From assembly GCF_022201045.2 (NCBI RefSeq), contig NC_068563.1:1116001-1180000 (forward strand): a stretch of DNA of 64,000 nucleotides. Reading direction: 5' to 3'. This document shows positions 46,417 through 58,705 of the stretch, one piece after another. The notes beneath the pieces were generated by a model, which had not been told where the DNA came from, searched no databases, and worked only from the letters and a program-made list of their open reading frames with translations. Both the position numbers and the translations under genes were made by a program. This DNA comes from Citrus sinensis (taxonomy: Eukaryota > Streptophyta > Magnoliopsida > Sapindales > Rutaceae). Position 1 is the first letter of the stretch. Each line of letters begins with the position of its first letter.

Positions 46417-46978
46417 GACTTGGGCCTGTTGCACCAAACTTCTTTTCGTTTGTAAAGAAGGGTAATTTGGGGAGAAAAACGTGTGTTTGGCTAATGTTGA
46501 TAGAAAAAAGTTGAAAGGGTTAATTGTGAAAATAGCAAAAATTTTATAGTTATTTTTGTAAATTTCCCAGATGTAACCACCTAACCATGTTATCCATAAT
46601 CATGTAAATGGATTTGAAATTGAGCCCATGAGGCTGAAACAGCTATTCTCATATGGACTCACGGTGATGAAGCAACTATTCACCACTCGGCTTGAATTTT
46701 TTATTGAATCATAGATTTTATTTTATTTTATTTTGAGAAATGGATATATAGCCATCATAATTTGCCAAATTTTGCCTCTTATGATAAAGGAAAAAGAGCA
46801 TTCAGATCTTTAAAGTTTACTTTAATGTACGAGTAAACATACATATCCTCTTTTGGTAGTAGTTTTCATTCATTTTTCAGACCTATATGGTGGTGGGATT
46901 GATATCACAAAAGGAGCGATGGAGGAGCAATGGAAAAGACACACGTATGATGTTGACCGTATGGTCCAAGCTAGATGT

Positions 46979-49900
46979 AAGTTTGTGTTTCCATTCTTGA
47001 CACTTTGGAGGTCTACCTATGCATTAAGATTCAACAGTTTGGAAGTCCATTTTCTAAACAGTAAAAAGATCAAATAAGGTGGTATATAACTATTTTAACT
47101 TAACAAAGGTTCTCATTTTAATGCTTGGAAATACAGTTATGTTAAATATTTATTGAGAGAGATTTGATGTCCTAATGGTCCTATTCATTTCAAATCTGAA
47201 TTAGCGAGAACCCAATATTTATTCGAGTAGTTTTCAAGTATTATTTTTTTTTAAGTCATTGGAGTTTGAGCTATGAGAAGGTAGAGAACTAAAAGATTAA
47301 TTTGGATTTGCCCTTCTCTATCATTTTGTAGGAAAACAACAATAATAACATCAACTAATTAAGTAGTAGGCCAAAGGAGAAAAAGACCGATTGAGAACAA
47401 GAAAAAGTGTCTTAAGAGTTATTTTCAACATGTCATTTTATGCCAAGTTATTTTCAACATGTCATTTTATGCCAACTCACTTGCAGAACTTTGGGTGTGT
47501 ATTTTTCTCCTTTGGGTGCTGGCCGCTTCTGCAACGTCGAATTCCCCCACAAATTGCCATGCAACTGCCTTCTATTCAGAAAGAGCATTATTTTATTGGG
47601 TATATATAATTTTATTGTAAAGACGCTTTCATTAATCTGTATATATAATACACAAGCACATTTCTTTACAACTTGACAAATTTTCCATCTTAAAATCATG
47701 CAACAAGCCGCAAAAGATTAGATTTTTTTTTTAAAAAAAAGAAAAAAGAAAAAAAAAAGTCAAGCTTTTTGGCCACAGAACAAATTTGCAGCCAACCGCG
47801 TCAATATCTAAAAGTTTAAAGTTCCAACTTGATAAAAACTAATGATAATGATCATTTTTTATTGGGTAAAGGCATGAAAGACGTTGCCACCATGGGGGGG
47901 TGGGGAATTAATGTAACAATAGATTATACTTCAGTCCTTCTTCTTCCCTCGAATCAAAGTGCATCGTACTGGAGCTATACATTGCAAAAAATAAGATGAC
48001 CAAAATCACCTCAAATGAAACATCCTACAACTTGCAGGAGTTTTTATGTTTATGGGTTAATTGGTGAATCCATCTTTGAATTTTAGATGCATGCAATTTG
48101 CAGCATATTCTCAGGAGAAACTGTTAAGACTCCTTTTTTTGTTTTCTGGGCATGCATGATTCATGCATACAGAGGCCGACATTATTTACTCGGTCTAGGG
48201 TCCCGTCCCTCTGATCACTTTCCGTCAGAAGTTGTAAAGTTATTGTCACGTACATCTCAAGCCTTTTGTTTATAGATCTTGAATTTACTAACCACAATAA
48301 TGTAGATGCCAATTGAACTGTGCACAACTGCACATAATGACATAGATTGATCGACATAGCCGCTGGGTTTTTTATCCTTCATTGTTTGTACATATGGCTT
48401 GAAATTATTTGCACGGCTTTTCATGTCGGGAAATTGCAGAACAAATTAATAAATGCAGAAGATATTATGGGCGACTTTTTCATTCAATTAGAAAATGAGT
48501 AAACTTACAGTCTACAACACATCTCCTTTATACGCACCACCACATATGTTCTTTCATACATTAGATAATTTCACGTATAGTGGACCCATTGATGCATATA
48601 CACAGCCTCAAGATGATTTTTTTTTTAAAAAAAAAATTTTTATGAAAGTCTAAGGATGAAATTTTATTTGTGGAAATTCTGTAAATTGAGGTTTTCTTTT
48701 TTAATCAAAATTTTCACTTGTGTTGCCAGTTCCATTAACCATAAGTAACCATTTATCTAGTATCTTTATCAGCCGCCAACAAGTTGAGTTGTCTTAAGCC
48801 AAGTGGATTGATTGATTAATCATAATGATTTGAGAAAATTAAACTTCAAAGATAAATTAACAAAAAAATTCAGATATTTGGTTTGTAGACAATCTAATAA
48901 TAAGTTTTAGAAGTTGGATATAATTGAGGGCACAAGAATGTTCATACTTCATGATATGCAGATGAAATCAATAAACTATTAATTATTTTACACGATTATA
49001 TTACTCTCATTTATATTATGTAAAATATAGTTAGCTCTAATTTCTCGTAGACTCTGTCGAAATAGTTTTATTATTGGGCAATTCAAATATCTGAGCCCCC
49101 AGAAAGAATTATGCATGCCTCTATATAATTAGACCTTGAAAGAAAACTCTCTTTCACAATGTTTATTAGATCATTATATTTCAAAACCATTGAATCTGCC
49201 AATATAAGTTTGTTAATGGCTGTCAATTATAAAAATTCAACAGCTCCATCTTAGATGTTTAAAATTTTTTTACCCAAACCCAACTGACAAAAAATGGTGC
49301 AGCTTTTGATAGCTACCTTTATTTATTTATTTATTTTTATGTCTAATTTATAGTTTTTGAAACTGGCCCTTGGGTGCAACTTGCAAGTTGAGTCAATATA
49401 AAATTAAATTCAGGTGACCCACAGAATTTTAAATTATTCACCATAAAATAAAAAAGTGACCACAGAAAACGAAAATCACGGTGCGCCACATGTGCGAGAA
49501 GCAAGTGACTGACAAAAACAGCTTAAAATTAGTTCCAATTTTTAAATCAACCCACTCATCTTTTTTATATTTAATTGTTTTAGTTAACAAAACAAGGCAT
49601 TTCATCGTAAATGCCTTTTGAGTTATTTATTGCGTTTGAAAATAATGAAATATGATTTAATGGAGATCTAATTCATAGAAGTTGAAAGATAGCTGAAATA
49701 TTAAACACATTGTCTATTTAACGCGACAAAATTATATAAGAGTAATGATAAATATTTTAATCTTTTTATTTTAAATAATGTGATATTTATTAATCGGTTC
49801 ATAATTCTTGACAAAATTTAAAGTTAATTAATTATATTATCTCACCAATCAATTGATAAATATCGTATCATTTGGGGTAATTATTTGAGATAAAAATTTA

Positions 49901-51360
49901 AAATGTCTAGCACTACTCATTATATAAGACATAAAAGCCAATTTTAATTAATGGGGGAACAATAATAAGTAACTATTTTGTTGAATTAATCCTAATTTCA
50001 AGTCATTGCCATATTTTTCTTAATTCATTGTGTCATACTGATCATTGTACTTTAAATTTTCAAGGGAGTCAGCCACTTTTCTCTTTACGGTTTTAATTAG
50101 TGATTACATTTTTATAGATTTTATAATACAATATTATCTCCATGACATCATCCAAATTTCAACAAATGTTAAGGAGTGAAGAAGATGAAATATTATGAAG
50201 GTTCATGATTTTCTCATGATCTGATCATATTCTGAGTAAATAATTCAATCACTGATTGGTTGTTAATAAATAAAATAAATAAATAAAATTAAATCTTACC
50301 CATATACTATCATTAAAAGACACATGACAAATTTTTTTTAAAAACTCAATAGTACTCAGATTATGAGAGGATTATGTTCCGATTATGAAACCTTATCTGA
50401 TGGGATATCATAATTAAAAAAAATTAAAAATTATAAAAATGAAAAAAAAAAATGAAATTCTGAGTTCGAAGCACGAGTTTTAAATTCGATTGGAGATTAC
50501 GGACCAGCTTTTGCTTCTTGTGTCGTCTATGTTAAGAGTTAAAGACAGCCTATACAAGGACCGTGCCGACCACAGACTCGTAATCTTATCAAATGAAAGT
50601 AGTTTTCTTTTTGATAAGCACTTTGGATTATATTGGTGTCAAATTAATGTCAAAGACCGTCTTTTCACTTTTGTTTGGTGAGCGGCTCATTATCACGACT
50701 CTCCAGTACACATAGCAATGATTTGAATTTTTTTGCGTTCTGGATTCACATATTCTCTTTCTAATTCAAGTGGCAACTTTTTTTTTTTTTCTTTCCCCTG
50801 CAAGTAAAAAATACAAGAGACAAAAAATTAATGAAATTTATGGTGTATTTAATTAGTTTATTTCCATTAATTAAAGTATTAAACCATCTTTTAAATTTGA
50901 CGGTAAAACATGTAGATTTTCTATGACGGCTTGTAATATGATTTGGTGCGAGAGACGTAATAGAATTAAATTTCATGCTCCTCTCTTTTTATTCAATTGT
51001 GTTGGTTAAATCTTTATTAACATAAAAAGGTGGCCAATGCATTTACATCCACAAGATCAATAATTTCGTTTCCTTTCACATGAAAAAAAGGGTAGACAAA
51101 CATACGTTCGCAGAACCCTGAGTAGTTTCAATGTCATTTTCAATATCTGTAAGGTCGTGAACTTATAATACAACAAAGGACATATGGATTCTTTGATCTC
51201 ATCTTATCTATAATTGGAAGAGTTTTATAATTTATGGTGATTTCATTTTTTGGTCGCATTTTGGATAGTGGTGTAAATGTGGCACATTCTTGAAAATTTA
51301 ATTGAATCTTTTTATGTGCTTTATGATATATAATAAAAATAAGAAAAAACAATAATTAGA
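46979..51360. repeat. Noncoding segmental duplication, copy A
   Basis: A ~4.4-kb block whose landmarks recur in the same order and orientation in copy B (51411-55740). Pairs include aagtttgtgt at 46979/51411, tcaagctttttggcc at about 47760/52075, agccgccaacaag at 48771/52806, and the aagcactttggattatat region at about 50618/54640. The last is acaacaaaggacat at about 51170/55550. Offsets vary from about 4030 to 4430 bases because of indels. Copy A also has an internal 33-bp repeat (agttattttcaacatgtcat twice, about 47417-47482). No coding frame is conserved between the copies. Confidence 0.75.
50207..50376. mobile_element. Small MITE-like element, copy 1
   Basis: About 170 bp with inverted ends (ttctcatgatctga and tcagattatgagag). 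It has a near relative at 51566-51732, at a position that does not correspond within the 4.4-kb duplication, so the two inserted independently. Confidence 0.5.
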
Positions 51361-51565
51361 TTTTAAAAGTCTGCGACTTAAATAAAAAGGGTTGTATGCT
51401 CCATAAAAATAAGTTTGTGTATCCATTATTGACAGTTAGAGATCTGCTTGTATATTAGGATTCAACAATTCATTTTCTTTACAATAAGTAAGCAAGCGTG
51501 GGGGTTTCACACGAGTTTAATTCCCAAGGAGCTACGGAAATAAAAAGATCAATATGAGTTGGATT

Positions 51566-51732
51566 AGGATTCTCTCATGATCTGATATTTTTCTGAGCAA
51601 AAACACACATGCGTGATTGATAGTTAATAAATAAAGAAAATGAAGAAGTTAAATTATATCCATATATTATCATTTAAATACACATGACACAAAATCATTA
51701 AAACCTCATAAGAGCTCAGATAAGGAGATGAT
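51566..51732. mobile_element. Small MITE-like element, copy 2
   Basis: It shares with 50207-50376 the left end tctcatgatctga, the middle gttaataaataaa and acacatgaca, and the right end ctcagat. Flanking duplications are unclear. Confidence 0.5.
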
Positions 51733-54700
51733 CTTTATCCATGTGAGTTTACACATCTCCATGTTTTTTAGGAAAACAAAAAAATAATAATATCCAGTAA
51801 TTAAGCAGGCCAAAAAAGAGAAAGATTCTTTGAGAAAAAAAATGTCTTCAAGTTATTTTCAACAACACGTCATTTTTATGCCATCGAACTTGCAGAACCT
51901 CGGAGTCTATTTTTTCCTCTGGTTGGTTCTTGGTTGTTTGCCGCCTCTACAACGGCAAAATCTCCCACAAACTGCCGTGCAGCTGCTCTGTGCTTTAATA
52001 AATCGGAGCTGACGATGATCTTTTCCATCTTAAAATCATGCCCACGAGCCGCAAAAATAAGATTAAAGAAAAGGTCAAGCTTTTTGGCCGCGGCAGAATT
52101 TTCCAGCCAAAAGCGTCAATTATTAAAAAATCCCACTTGATAAAAACCAACAATAGTGAGAATACCGTCATTGGGTGTCATCGATGATTACGACCTCGTT
52201 TAAGCATGAAACAAGCAGGCAGTAGCCACTAGTGACTTTTTTTTAATTTTTGAATTAAACTTAACAAAACAATATGATCTACTTCAGTCCTCCTGCTATG
52301 CAAAATTATTATTATTTTACTGTATAAACACTAAAACACAGGAGGTGGTATAAAACTATATAAATCTTCAATTTTAATTTTGGCGCCTTAGCTATGCAAA
52401 TGCTAATTGAACTATGGACACACGATGACAAGCTTTATCATACGTATACGGCTTAAAATTAATCGTACAGCTGTTCGTGTCGGCAAATTACAGAACGAAT
52501 TATCAAATGAAAAAGATATTATGGACCACTCTTTCTTTCTTCAATTGGAAAATCGTGTCAACTTATTTGTTAACAACTCATCTCCTTATACGCACCGCAT
52601 ATTTTCTTCACAAATTAGATAATTTCAGTATTTCACGTGTAGGGACCCAGTGATACAGTCTAAAGATGATATGTTTTTTTTTTTTGAATGACAGTCTGAT
52701 GATGAAATTTAATTTGTGGAAATTTTGTAAATTGAGGGCTTCTTTTTATACTGAAATCTTTACTAATTCAATTAATCAAAGAAAGCTTTACCAAGTATCT
52801 TTATCAGCCGCCAACAAGCTGGGTCGTTTTAAACCAAGTGGATTGATTAATTAATCATTACTGATTGGGAAAATTGAACTTCCAAGATAAATTAATAGGA
52901 GACAATTTTAACACGATTGGTTTGTAACAATGAGCTTTGGAAGCTTATTAGGATATAATTTACAGCACGAGAATTAACGTTCGCACTTCACAACATGCAT
53001 AAAATTAATAAATTATTGTTTTCTCTGACTTATTGTATAATAAATTTGTATTATAGCTCGGTCACTATCGTATTGCCCTAAATTTGTATTATATTAAATA
53101 GATTTGTTATTGGACAACTGAAAAATCTAGATCCAAACGAACTAGATATATCTCTAAATAATTAGAAGAAAAGCCTCTCAATCCCACAACATGTATCGAG
53201 AACTTGAATCCCTATCCACGATTGTTATAAAATGTTCGTCTCCTAACTAAATGAGTGTTTTCTAAACTATAATCTAATGTTAAAGGAAATTGAAATCAAG
53301 AACCAAAGTATAAAAAAATTTGATAACAATGATAAATATAATTAAGTAAGAAATCGGCATCTTTGTTACATCATTCTGTTCATAAATCATTGATAAGGGT
53401 TTGTTTATACTTTATTGTTGTCAATTTCAAGAAGAGCAATGCTATTTTCACACAAAATTACATGTAAAAATATACAAAATCACTAAAACACAAGATATGT
53501 TTTACTAAAAGAGAAATTTTTATTTAATTTTTTAATTATTTTTAACTAAAAATCATCATTCTATTTATTTTATGGAATTTTATATGCAAGTAGCATTTTC
53601 CCTTAAAAGAATTCAACAGCTCAATGCGTGATGCTTCACAAAAATTTAACCTGATAGACAAAAGAAAAAGGTTACAGCTTTTGGTAGCTGCCTTTATGGG
53701 ACCTTGCTAATTTTAATTTTTGAAGCCGGCCCTTGGCCTGCAAGTTGAGCCAAGATTTAAAATTACCCGCAGAATAATTCCAAAAAATGAGCTACAGAAA
53801 AGAAAATCAAGGTGCCCCATATGAGCGGTAAAGCAAGTGACCAAGAAAAAATTAGGCGGACTGTCAAATGGGAACGATTATATGTCTACATATATTAAAT
53901 AATTGTCTAGATTCTTAAAAAAATTTAAAATGGCCTAAAAGTAGTTTCAATTTGTAAATCAACCCACTAATCTTTTATATTATTATTTTAGTTAAAAAAG
54001 TTATTTCGAATGTAAATATCTTCTAAGTAATTTATCGCATTGATGTGTGATTATTGAATTATCGAGCACTTAGTTCATAAATGAATAAAAGATAATCGAC
54101 ATGTCGATTACACCTTTTATTGAACACGATAAATTATATTTAAGTACTTATGTTGGTAATGTCCATTTTAACTCTTTTATAAGAAATAAATAAGTGACTA
54201 CTTTTTTAAATTACACCAACTTTATTGCATTATCATGAATTTCTTAATTGATGGTGCCAAAATTGATTATTACTTCAAAATTACAAAGGATATAGTCACT
54301 TTTCTCTATACGATTTTTAAATTTTCACTAATTACTTTTTTTTTTTTTAAAGATTCTATAATACGCTGTTATCTCTTTGGCATCACTCAAATTTTGACAT
54401 TAATAGGAGTGAAAATGGAATATTATGAAAGATGATAGGAGATAAGTGGTAATAACTGAAAATTCTAGGAAAGAAGTGTAAGTCTCCCAGATTATAATTA
54501 AAAAAATTAAAATTATAAAAGCTCTTGTGATTTGGGACCAGGTTTTCTTGTGGTCCATGACCAAAAACAGCTTGCACAAAACCGTACCGACCCCATGAAC
54601 CGAATCTTATCAAATAAAATAGTTATTTTTCTGATAAGCAATTTGGATTATATCAAAGTCACGTATCAAATACCAGCTTTTGGCTTTTTGTTAGTGAGCG

Positions 54701-55007
54701 AGATTCATCGCAATTCTCGAGTCCATATCATCGACAGTAACAGTAATGAATGATTCCACATTTTAATTTCTTTGCTCGGTTCCTAAACTCCCATACCGGC
54801 ATAAAAGTTTTCCACTCTTCAAGTGGCCAAATTCTTTTTTCCTTCTTCATTTTTCTTGCAAATCCAGAATAGAAAGACAAGACTAATGAAATTTGTGGTG
54901 TTTTTAGTAAGTTTATTTCGATTAAGTTAAACCATGTTTTAAATTTAATAAATTGAACCGACGTTTAAATTTAAGAAAATGAATCGACGTATGACAACAT
55001 TCATACT

Positions 55008-55150
55008 TGTTGAGTTGTGTCCACATTGACTAACAAATAAGAATTAGTTGAGTTTATTAGCAAGAGAGGTTAATCTTCCTAATAGACTAATTTTTTAGAT
55101 TGGATACTTAGAAATTTTAAGTCAAGTCCCTCAACAAGTGGTATCAGAGA
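55008..55150 (+). mobile_element. LTR plus primer-binding site of a TRIM-like retroelement
   Basis: A 129-bp segment (55008-55136) begins TGTTGAG and ends CTCAACA, the inverted ends of an LTR. Two bases later TGGTATCAGAGA (55139-55150) matches the common plant initiator-tRNA-Met primer-binding site. The short LTR suggests a terminal-repeat retrotransposon in miniature. I find no second LTR or polypurine tract before similarity to copy A resumes near 55315, so the 3' part was probably lost. Confidence 0.6.
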
Positions 55151-55740
55151 TAATTTAGTGTGAAACTAAGAGAAAAATGCAGGACAAGTTACTCCTATAA
55201 TAAATAGGAGTGTTACTAATGAAAAATGAATAGGATAAGTTAAATAAAATAATTTTTTGAATTAGGATATTTAAATTCAACATTGAAAAATGCACATTTT
55301 TAACAATGCAATGCATTGTAATATAGTTTAGTGTGAAACACCTGAAAAAAACATTTTTTCCTCTCATTCACATGAAATTTTAAGAAATCAATTGTGTTCG
55401 TTAACTCCTTATTAACATAAAATGATAGTATAGTACGCAACGCATTTTACATTTATATCAACGAAATCAATAATTTGGTCTTCTTTCACATGGAAAAAGG
55501 TAGACAGAAAGTTGTTCACGGAATTGTGAAGGACATGAGCTTATAATGCAACAAAGGACATCTTGGATCTTATCTTATGTTTAATTTGAAGCGTTTATAA
55601 TTTATGGCGATTTTATTTTCTGGCTACATTTTGGATCTTGAAGTAGATGTGGCATATTCTTGATTTTTTTTTTCTAATTTTTTTTTGTGTATTTTATAAC
55701 ATATAGAAAAATAAGAGAAAAGGACAATTAGACTTTAAAA

Positions 55741-56783
55741 ATAGGGTAAGTATTTATTTAGTCTTATATTTTTATTTAAATGTTCACTTAGACCCTACAA
55801 TTTAAAAAATATTTCAAAACATCCATGTGGTTAAATATATTACATTCGCACTCTTATTTTTATTTCCTTTTATAATAATACATTTGCAAGTTGCAATAAT
55901 ATTCTTAATATTAATTAATTTATCTATGAAAAAATTAATTAACAAATTAAATAATAAATGTCTGCGGGAAAGAACTAGTCTTTTCTGTACTTGTGCAATA
56001 ACCTTGCTAATAATTAATTTATAAATAAATTAATATCTCTCAAATTAAAGTAATGTTGAATATCCTTACAACAATCTTATCAATAACTATTTATAACTGA
56101 TTAATTTATGAAATTAATTATAAAAGTAAAATAATAATTTAAGAATTTATGTTATTTACATTTAATTTAAAAAAATATAATGTTTCATTAATACTCTCAG
56201 AAATATTGTCGTAAGAGTATTATTATACTCTCAGGAACAATATAGTTCGTCATTTCCTTTACTTCCCTCCAGCTACATGAAGTTCACCACAAAAAAAAAA
56301 AAAAAGGGTCTAAATGTTCATTTTAATCAATGAGAGTCTAATTGTACATGCTAACGCAAATAGTGGGGTATGGGTGTTCATTTTCATAATAATAATGAAA
56401 TAATGATTCACATTTACTGCTCAATAAAACTTGTAATTAAATAAAGCTTTCCCCATTTTCAATTTTTCTACAAAAAAATTATTTTTAAATGTCCCTAAGA
56501 TCCTCTCTTTCATTTTTTTTTTGGGGGCATTTTTATTAAGCATATTAACTCCACAACAATTATATTATTTTATTCGTGACGTAATAAAATAACTCAAATG
56601 CGTCGTCTCTTTTCATTGTCAATGAATCATTTGCAATTCTTCTAAAATATAATTCTTACAAATCGACATAAATCATGTGACCATGCAAACGTCAATTTAA
56701 CATGCATTTGCTTATGAGATGTCCAATCACTTATCACTATTTTATTTATTTTTTAAACAGCTTATCAAATTTTATTTCTAGTG
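55741..56783. other. AT-rich intergenic stretch
   Basis: No gene. It contains A- and T-runs and short open frames of random composition. Confidence 0.6.
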
Positions 56784-56792
56784 ATGATTTTA

Positions 56793-57533
56793 GAGAAATT
56801 ATCTCTACACCTATTTTCTTTTGTTACATCCACATTTACCTACCATAAAATTTTAACATTTACTTTGCACTACTTTTGTTTTTAAACTTATATCAATCAA
56901 CCATTTTAACGCTGAAAATAATCATTTTACCCCTAAATGAATTAAGATATTATTTTATTCTACAAAATTTTAAAAAATATAAAAATTATAATTATAAGAA
57001 TATCTCTAAATTCAACGGAACAAATAAATCTCAAAATTTAAGATGATAATTTTTATAAAAAAATAACATCTTGTAATTATAATTTCATTTAATTTTTATA
57101 ATTAAATTAAGTGTAGAGATTGTACAGTTACAACAATTAATATGAAAAAAAGCTCCCTATAATTATTGTAAGCTTCCCTATAATTAATATTAAGAAACTT
57201 CCTTATACAAATTAAATGAAATTATGATTGCAAACAATTAACATGATAATTTTTAAATGAAATTATATTTATAAAAAAATTAACATATTGGATTTAAAAT
57301 TTATTTATTTTATTAAATTCAGGGGTATTCTTATAATTCTAATTTTTTATTTTTAAAAATTTTGTAGAATAAATTGTCTTTAATTCACTTACTAATAAAA
57401 TAGTTATTTTTTAGTATTAAAGTGGTTGATTGATCCAAGTTTTAAAATAAAAGTAGTGTAAAATACATGTCAATTGTTTGTGGTAATTAAATGTACATAT
57501 AACAAAAGAAATGTGATGTAGAGATAATTTCCC
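56793..57533. mobile_element. Foldback (Mutator-like) MITE with ~215-bp inverted repeats, 741 bp
   Basis: The left end GAGAAATTATCTCTACA and the inverted right end GGGAAATTATCTCTACA start long imperfect inverted repeats. Shared inner words are ttcttttgtta, acactactttt, tcaatcaacca, attctacaaaatttt and aattataagaata. The flanks atgatttta (56784-56792) and ataatttta (57534-57542) match at 8 of 9 positions, consistent with a 9-bp duplication. AT-rich core, no protein. Confidence 0.78.
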
Positions 57534-57542
57534 ATAATTTTA

Positions 57543-58509
57543 CCATTTCAACATGTAACGTACATTATATATTGACAAATAACATTAAAATTATAGATAT
57601 AGTCAAAACATGATGGACTCACTTTTTTTACCTCACTCCATTGTCAGAGTTACAGTAGTAATTAAACGATTATAAATTTTATCAAAATTCAATTTTATAA
57701 ATTGCAATTTTATAGTTGATTAAAAAAATTCTCATGTGCAGTAATACAGATGCCTATATATATTTTAAAATGCATCATCAAGGACATACTACACTATTTA
57801 GTTATAATTTAATATTATATTGTATCTAGATAATTTTATTAAGCCCCAAATCCATATATTAAAACGTGACAAGTGCATTTTCATTTTTAATTATTGATCC
57901 CTATCTATGCAAGATTTTAAGTTGGGTTACTGATTTAAAAAATATAATTTACTCAACCAAGCACCAAGGCATATGTTATTTATAACTTGAAATTTATTAT
58001 TATCTACGGTGATCTTTTAAATTTTACTTAAATAAAATAAAATCAAATAAAATCGCGAAAATCTTAGCGCGAGATCTCGCCATGCTACCTGCCTACGAGA
58101 TACGATCTAATAAATGCCAAAAGCTGACAACAAAAAACCGTGCCGTTTCACTATCACGTGACGTGCCAACGACGACAATATTTCTGTTATCATACGTCAT
58201 ACCAGTAGCCAGCTCGCGTGTTTGCTTCTTCATCTCATGAGAAATTTAAACACTCAACGACACACCCCATCCCATTCAAAATCCAAAACTTTTTTGCTTT
58301 TATTTTTTCTTCAATTTGTAATTTTGCTTTTTCCTTTTTTCTTGAAAAATCCGGCAAAGTTTTGTTTAGTTCTTAAAGGGATAATAATAACTGGATCCTT
58401 GGATTTTCATTAAAACATATTTACCTAGAAATTTACAAGTTCAAAAAATTTCAAGGCTATGATAATGAATAGTTTTGGAGCAAGTAAATAAAGAGAGAAT
58501 TTAGTTTTC

Positions 58510-58569
<60 letters not shown>

Positions 58570-58698
58570 GCCAATTCAAATTGAGAATTATTTTCCGAGT
58601 TTGATTAAAAAAAATGAAAGTTTGATTTTAGCCGAAATAAACTGAGTTCACTTAGATTCGTAGAGAATTTTACTATGTCTAATTATTCCATACCATTA
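57543..58698. other. Intergenic stretch with (TA)n(TG)n microsatellite
   Basis: No gene. A compound microsatellite of ten TA and about seventeen TG units lies at 58511-58565. The segment at 58060-58230 is GC-richer (cgcgagatctcgc, tcacgtgacgtgcc) and contains a cacgtg G-box, possibly old promoter DNA, but it is 1.8 kb from the next start codon. Confidence 0.55.
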
Positions 58699-58705
58699 CA
58701 AAAAA

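Larger units (their letters stand above)
45671..46568. mobile_element. Pack-MULE: Mutator-like element carrying a DRT111/SPF45 gene fragment, 898 bp
   Basis: The ends GGGAAATTTACACCAATAACC and, inverted, GGGAAATTTACAAAAATAACT open terminal inverted repeats of about 110 bp (45671-45780 and 46458-46568). They share ttctatcaacattagcc and aaattacccttc-type stretches. The flanking 9-mers agatatatc (45662-45670) and agatgtaac (46569-46577) match at 7 of 9 positions. Between the repeats lies sequence of host-gene origin (next entry) plus a second block of unknown source with a perfect hairpin. No transposase. Structure and content fit a Pack-MULE. Confidence 0.82.
51411..55740. repeat. Noncoding segmental duplication, copy B
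   Basis: The partner of copy A, directly downstream in tandem. It differs by many substitutions and indels, and by the TRIM-like insertion around 54995-55315, which has no counterpart in copy A (where about 50915-50940 is continuous). The right border is set where similarity to copy A fades, near 55740. Confidence 0.75.

Noticed and set aside
46853-47077. Plus-strand 74-codon frame at the start of duplication copy A
   Set aside because: The frame is not conserved in copy B and has no domain.
58222-58413. Short plus-strand frame upstream of the MFS gene with a hydrophobic end
   Set aside because: Random T-rich translation (Leu/Phe), no family match, 1.6 kb from the MFS start with transposon DNA between.
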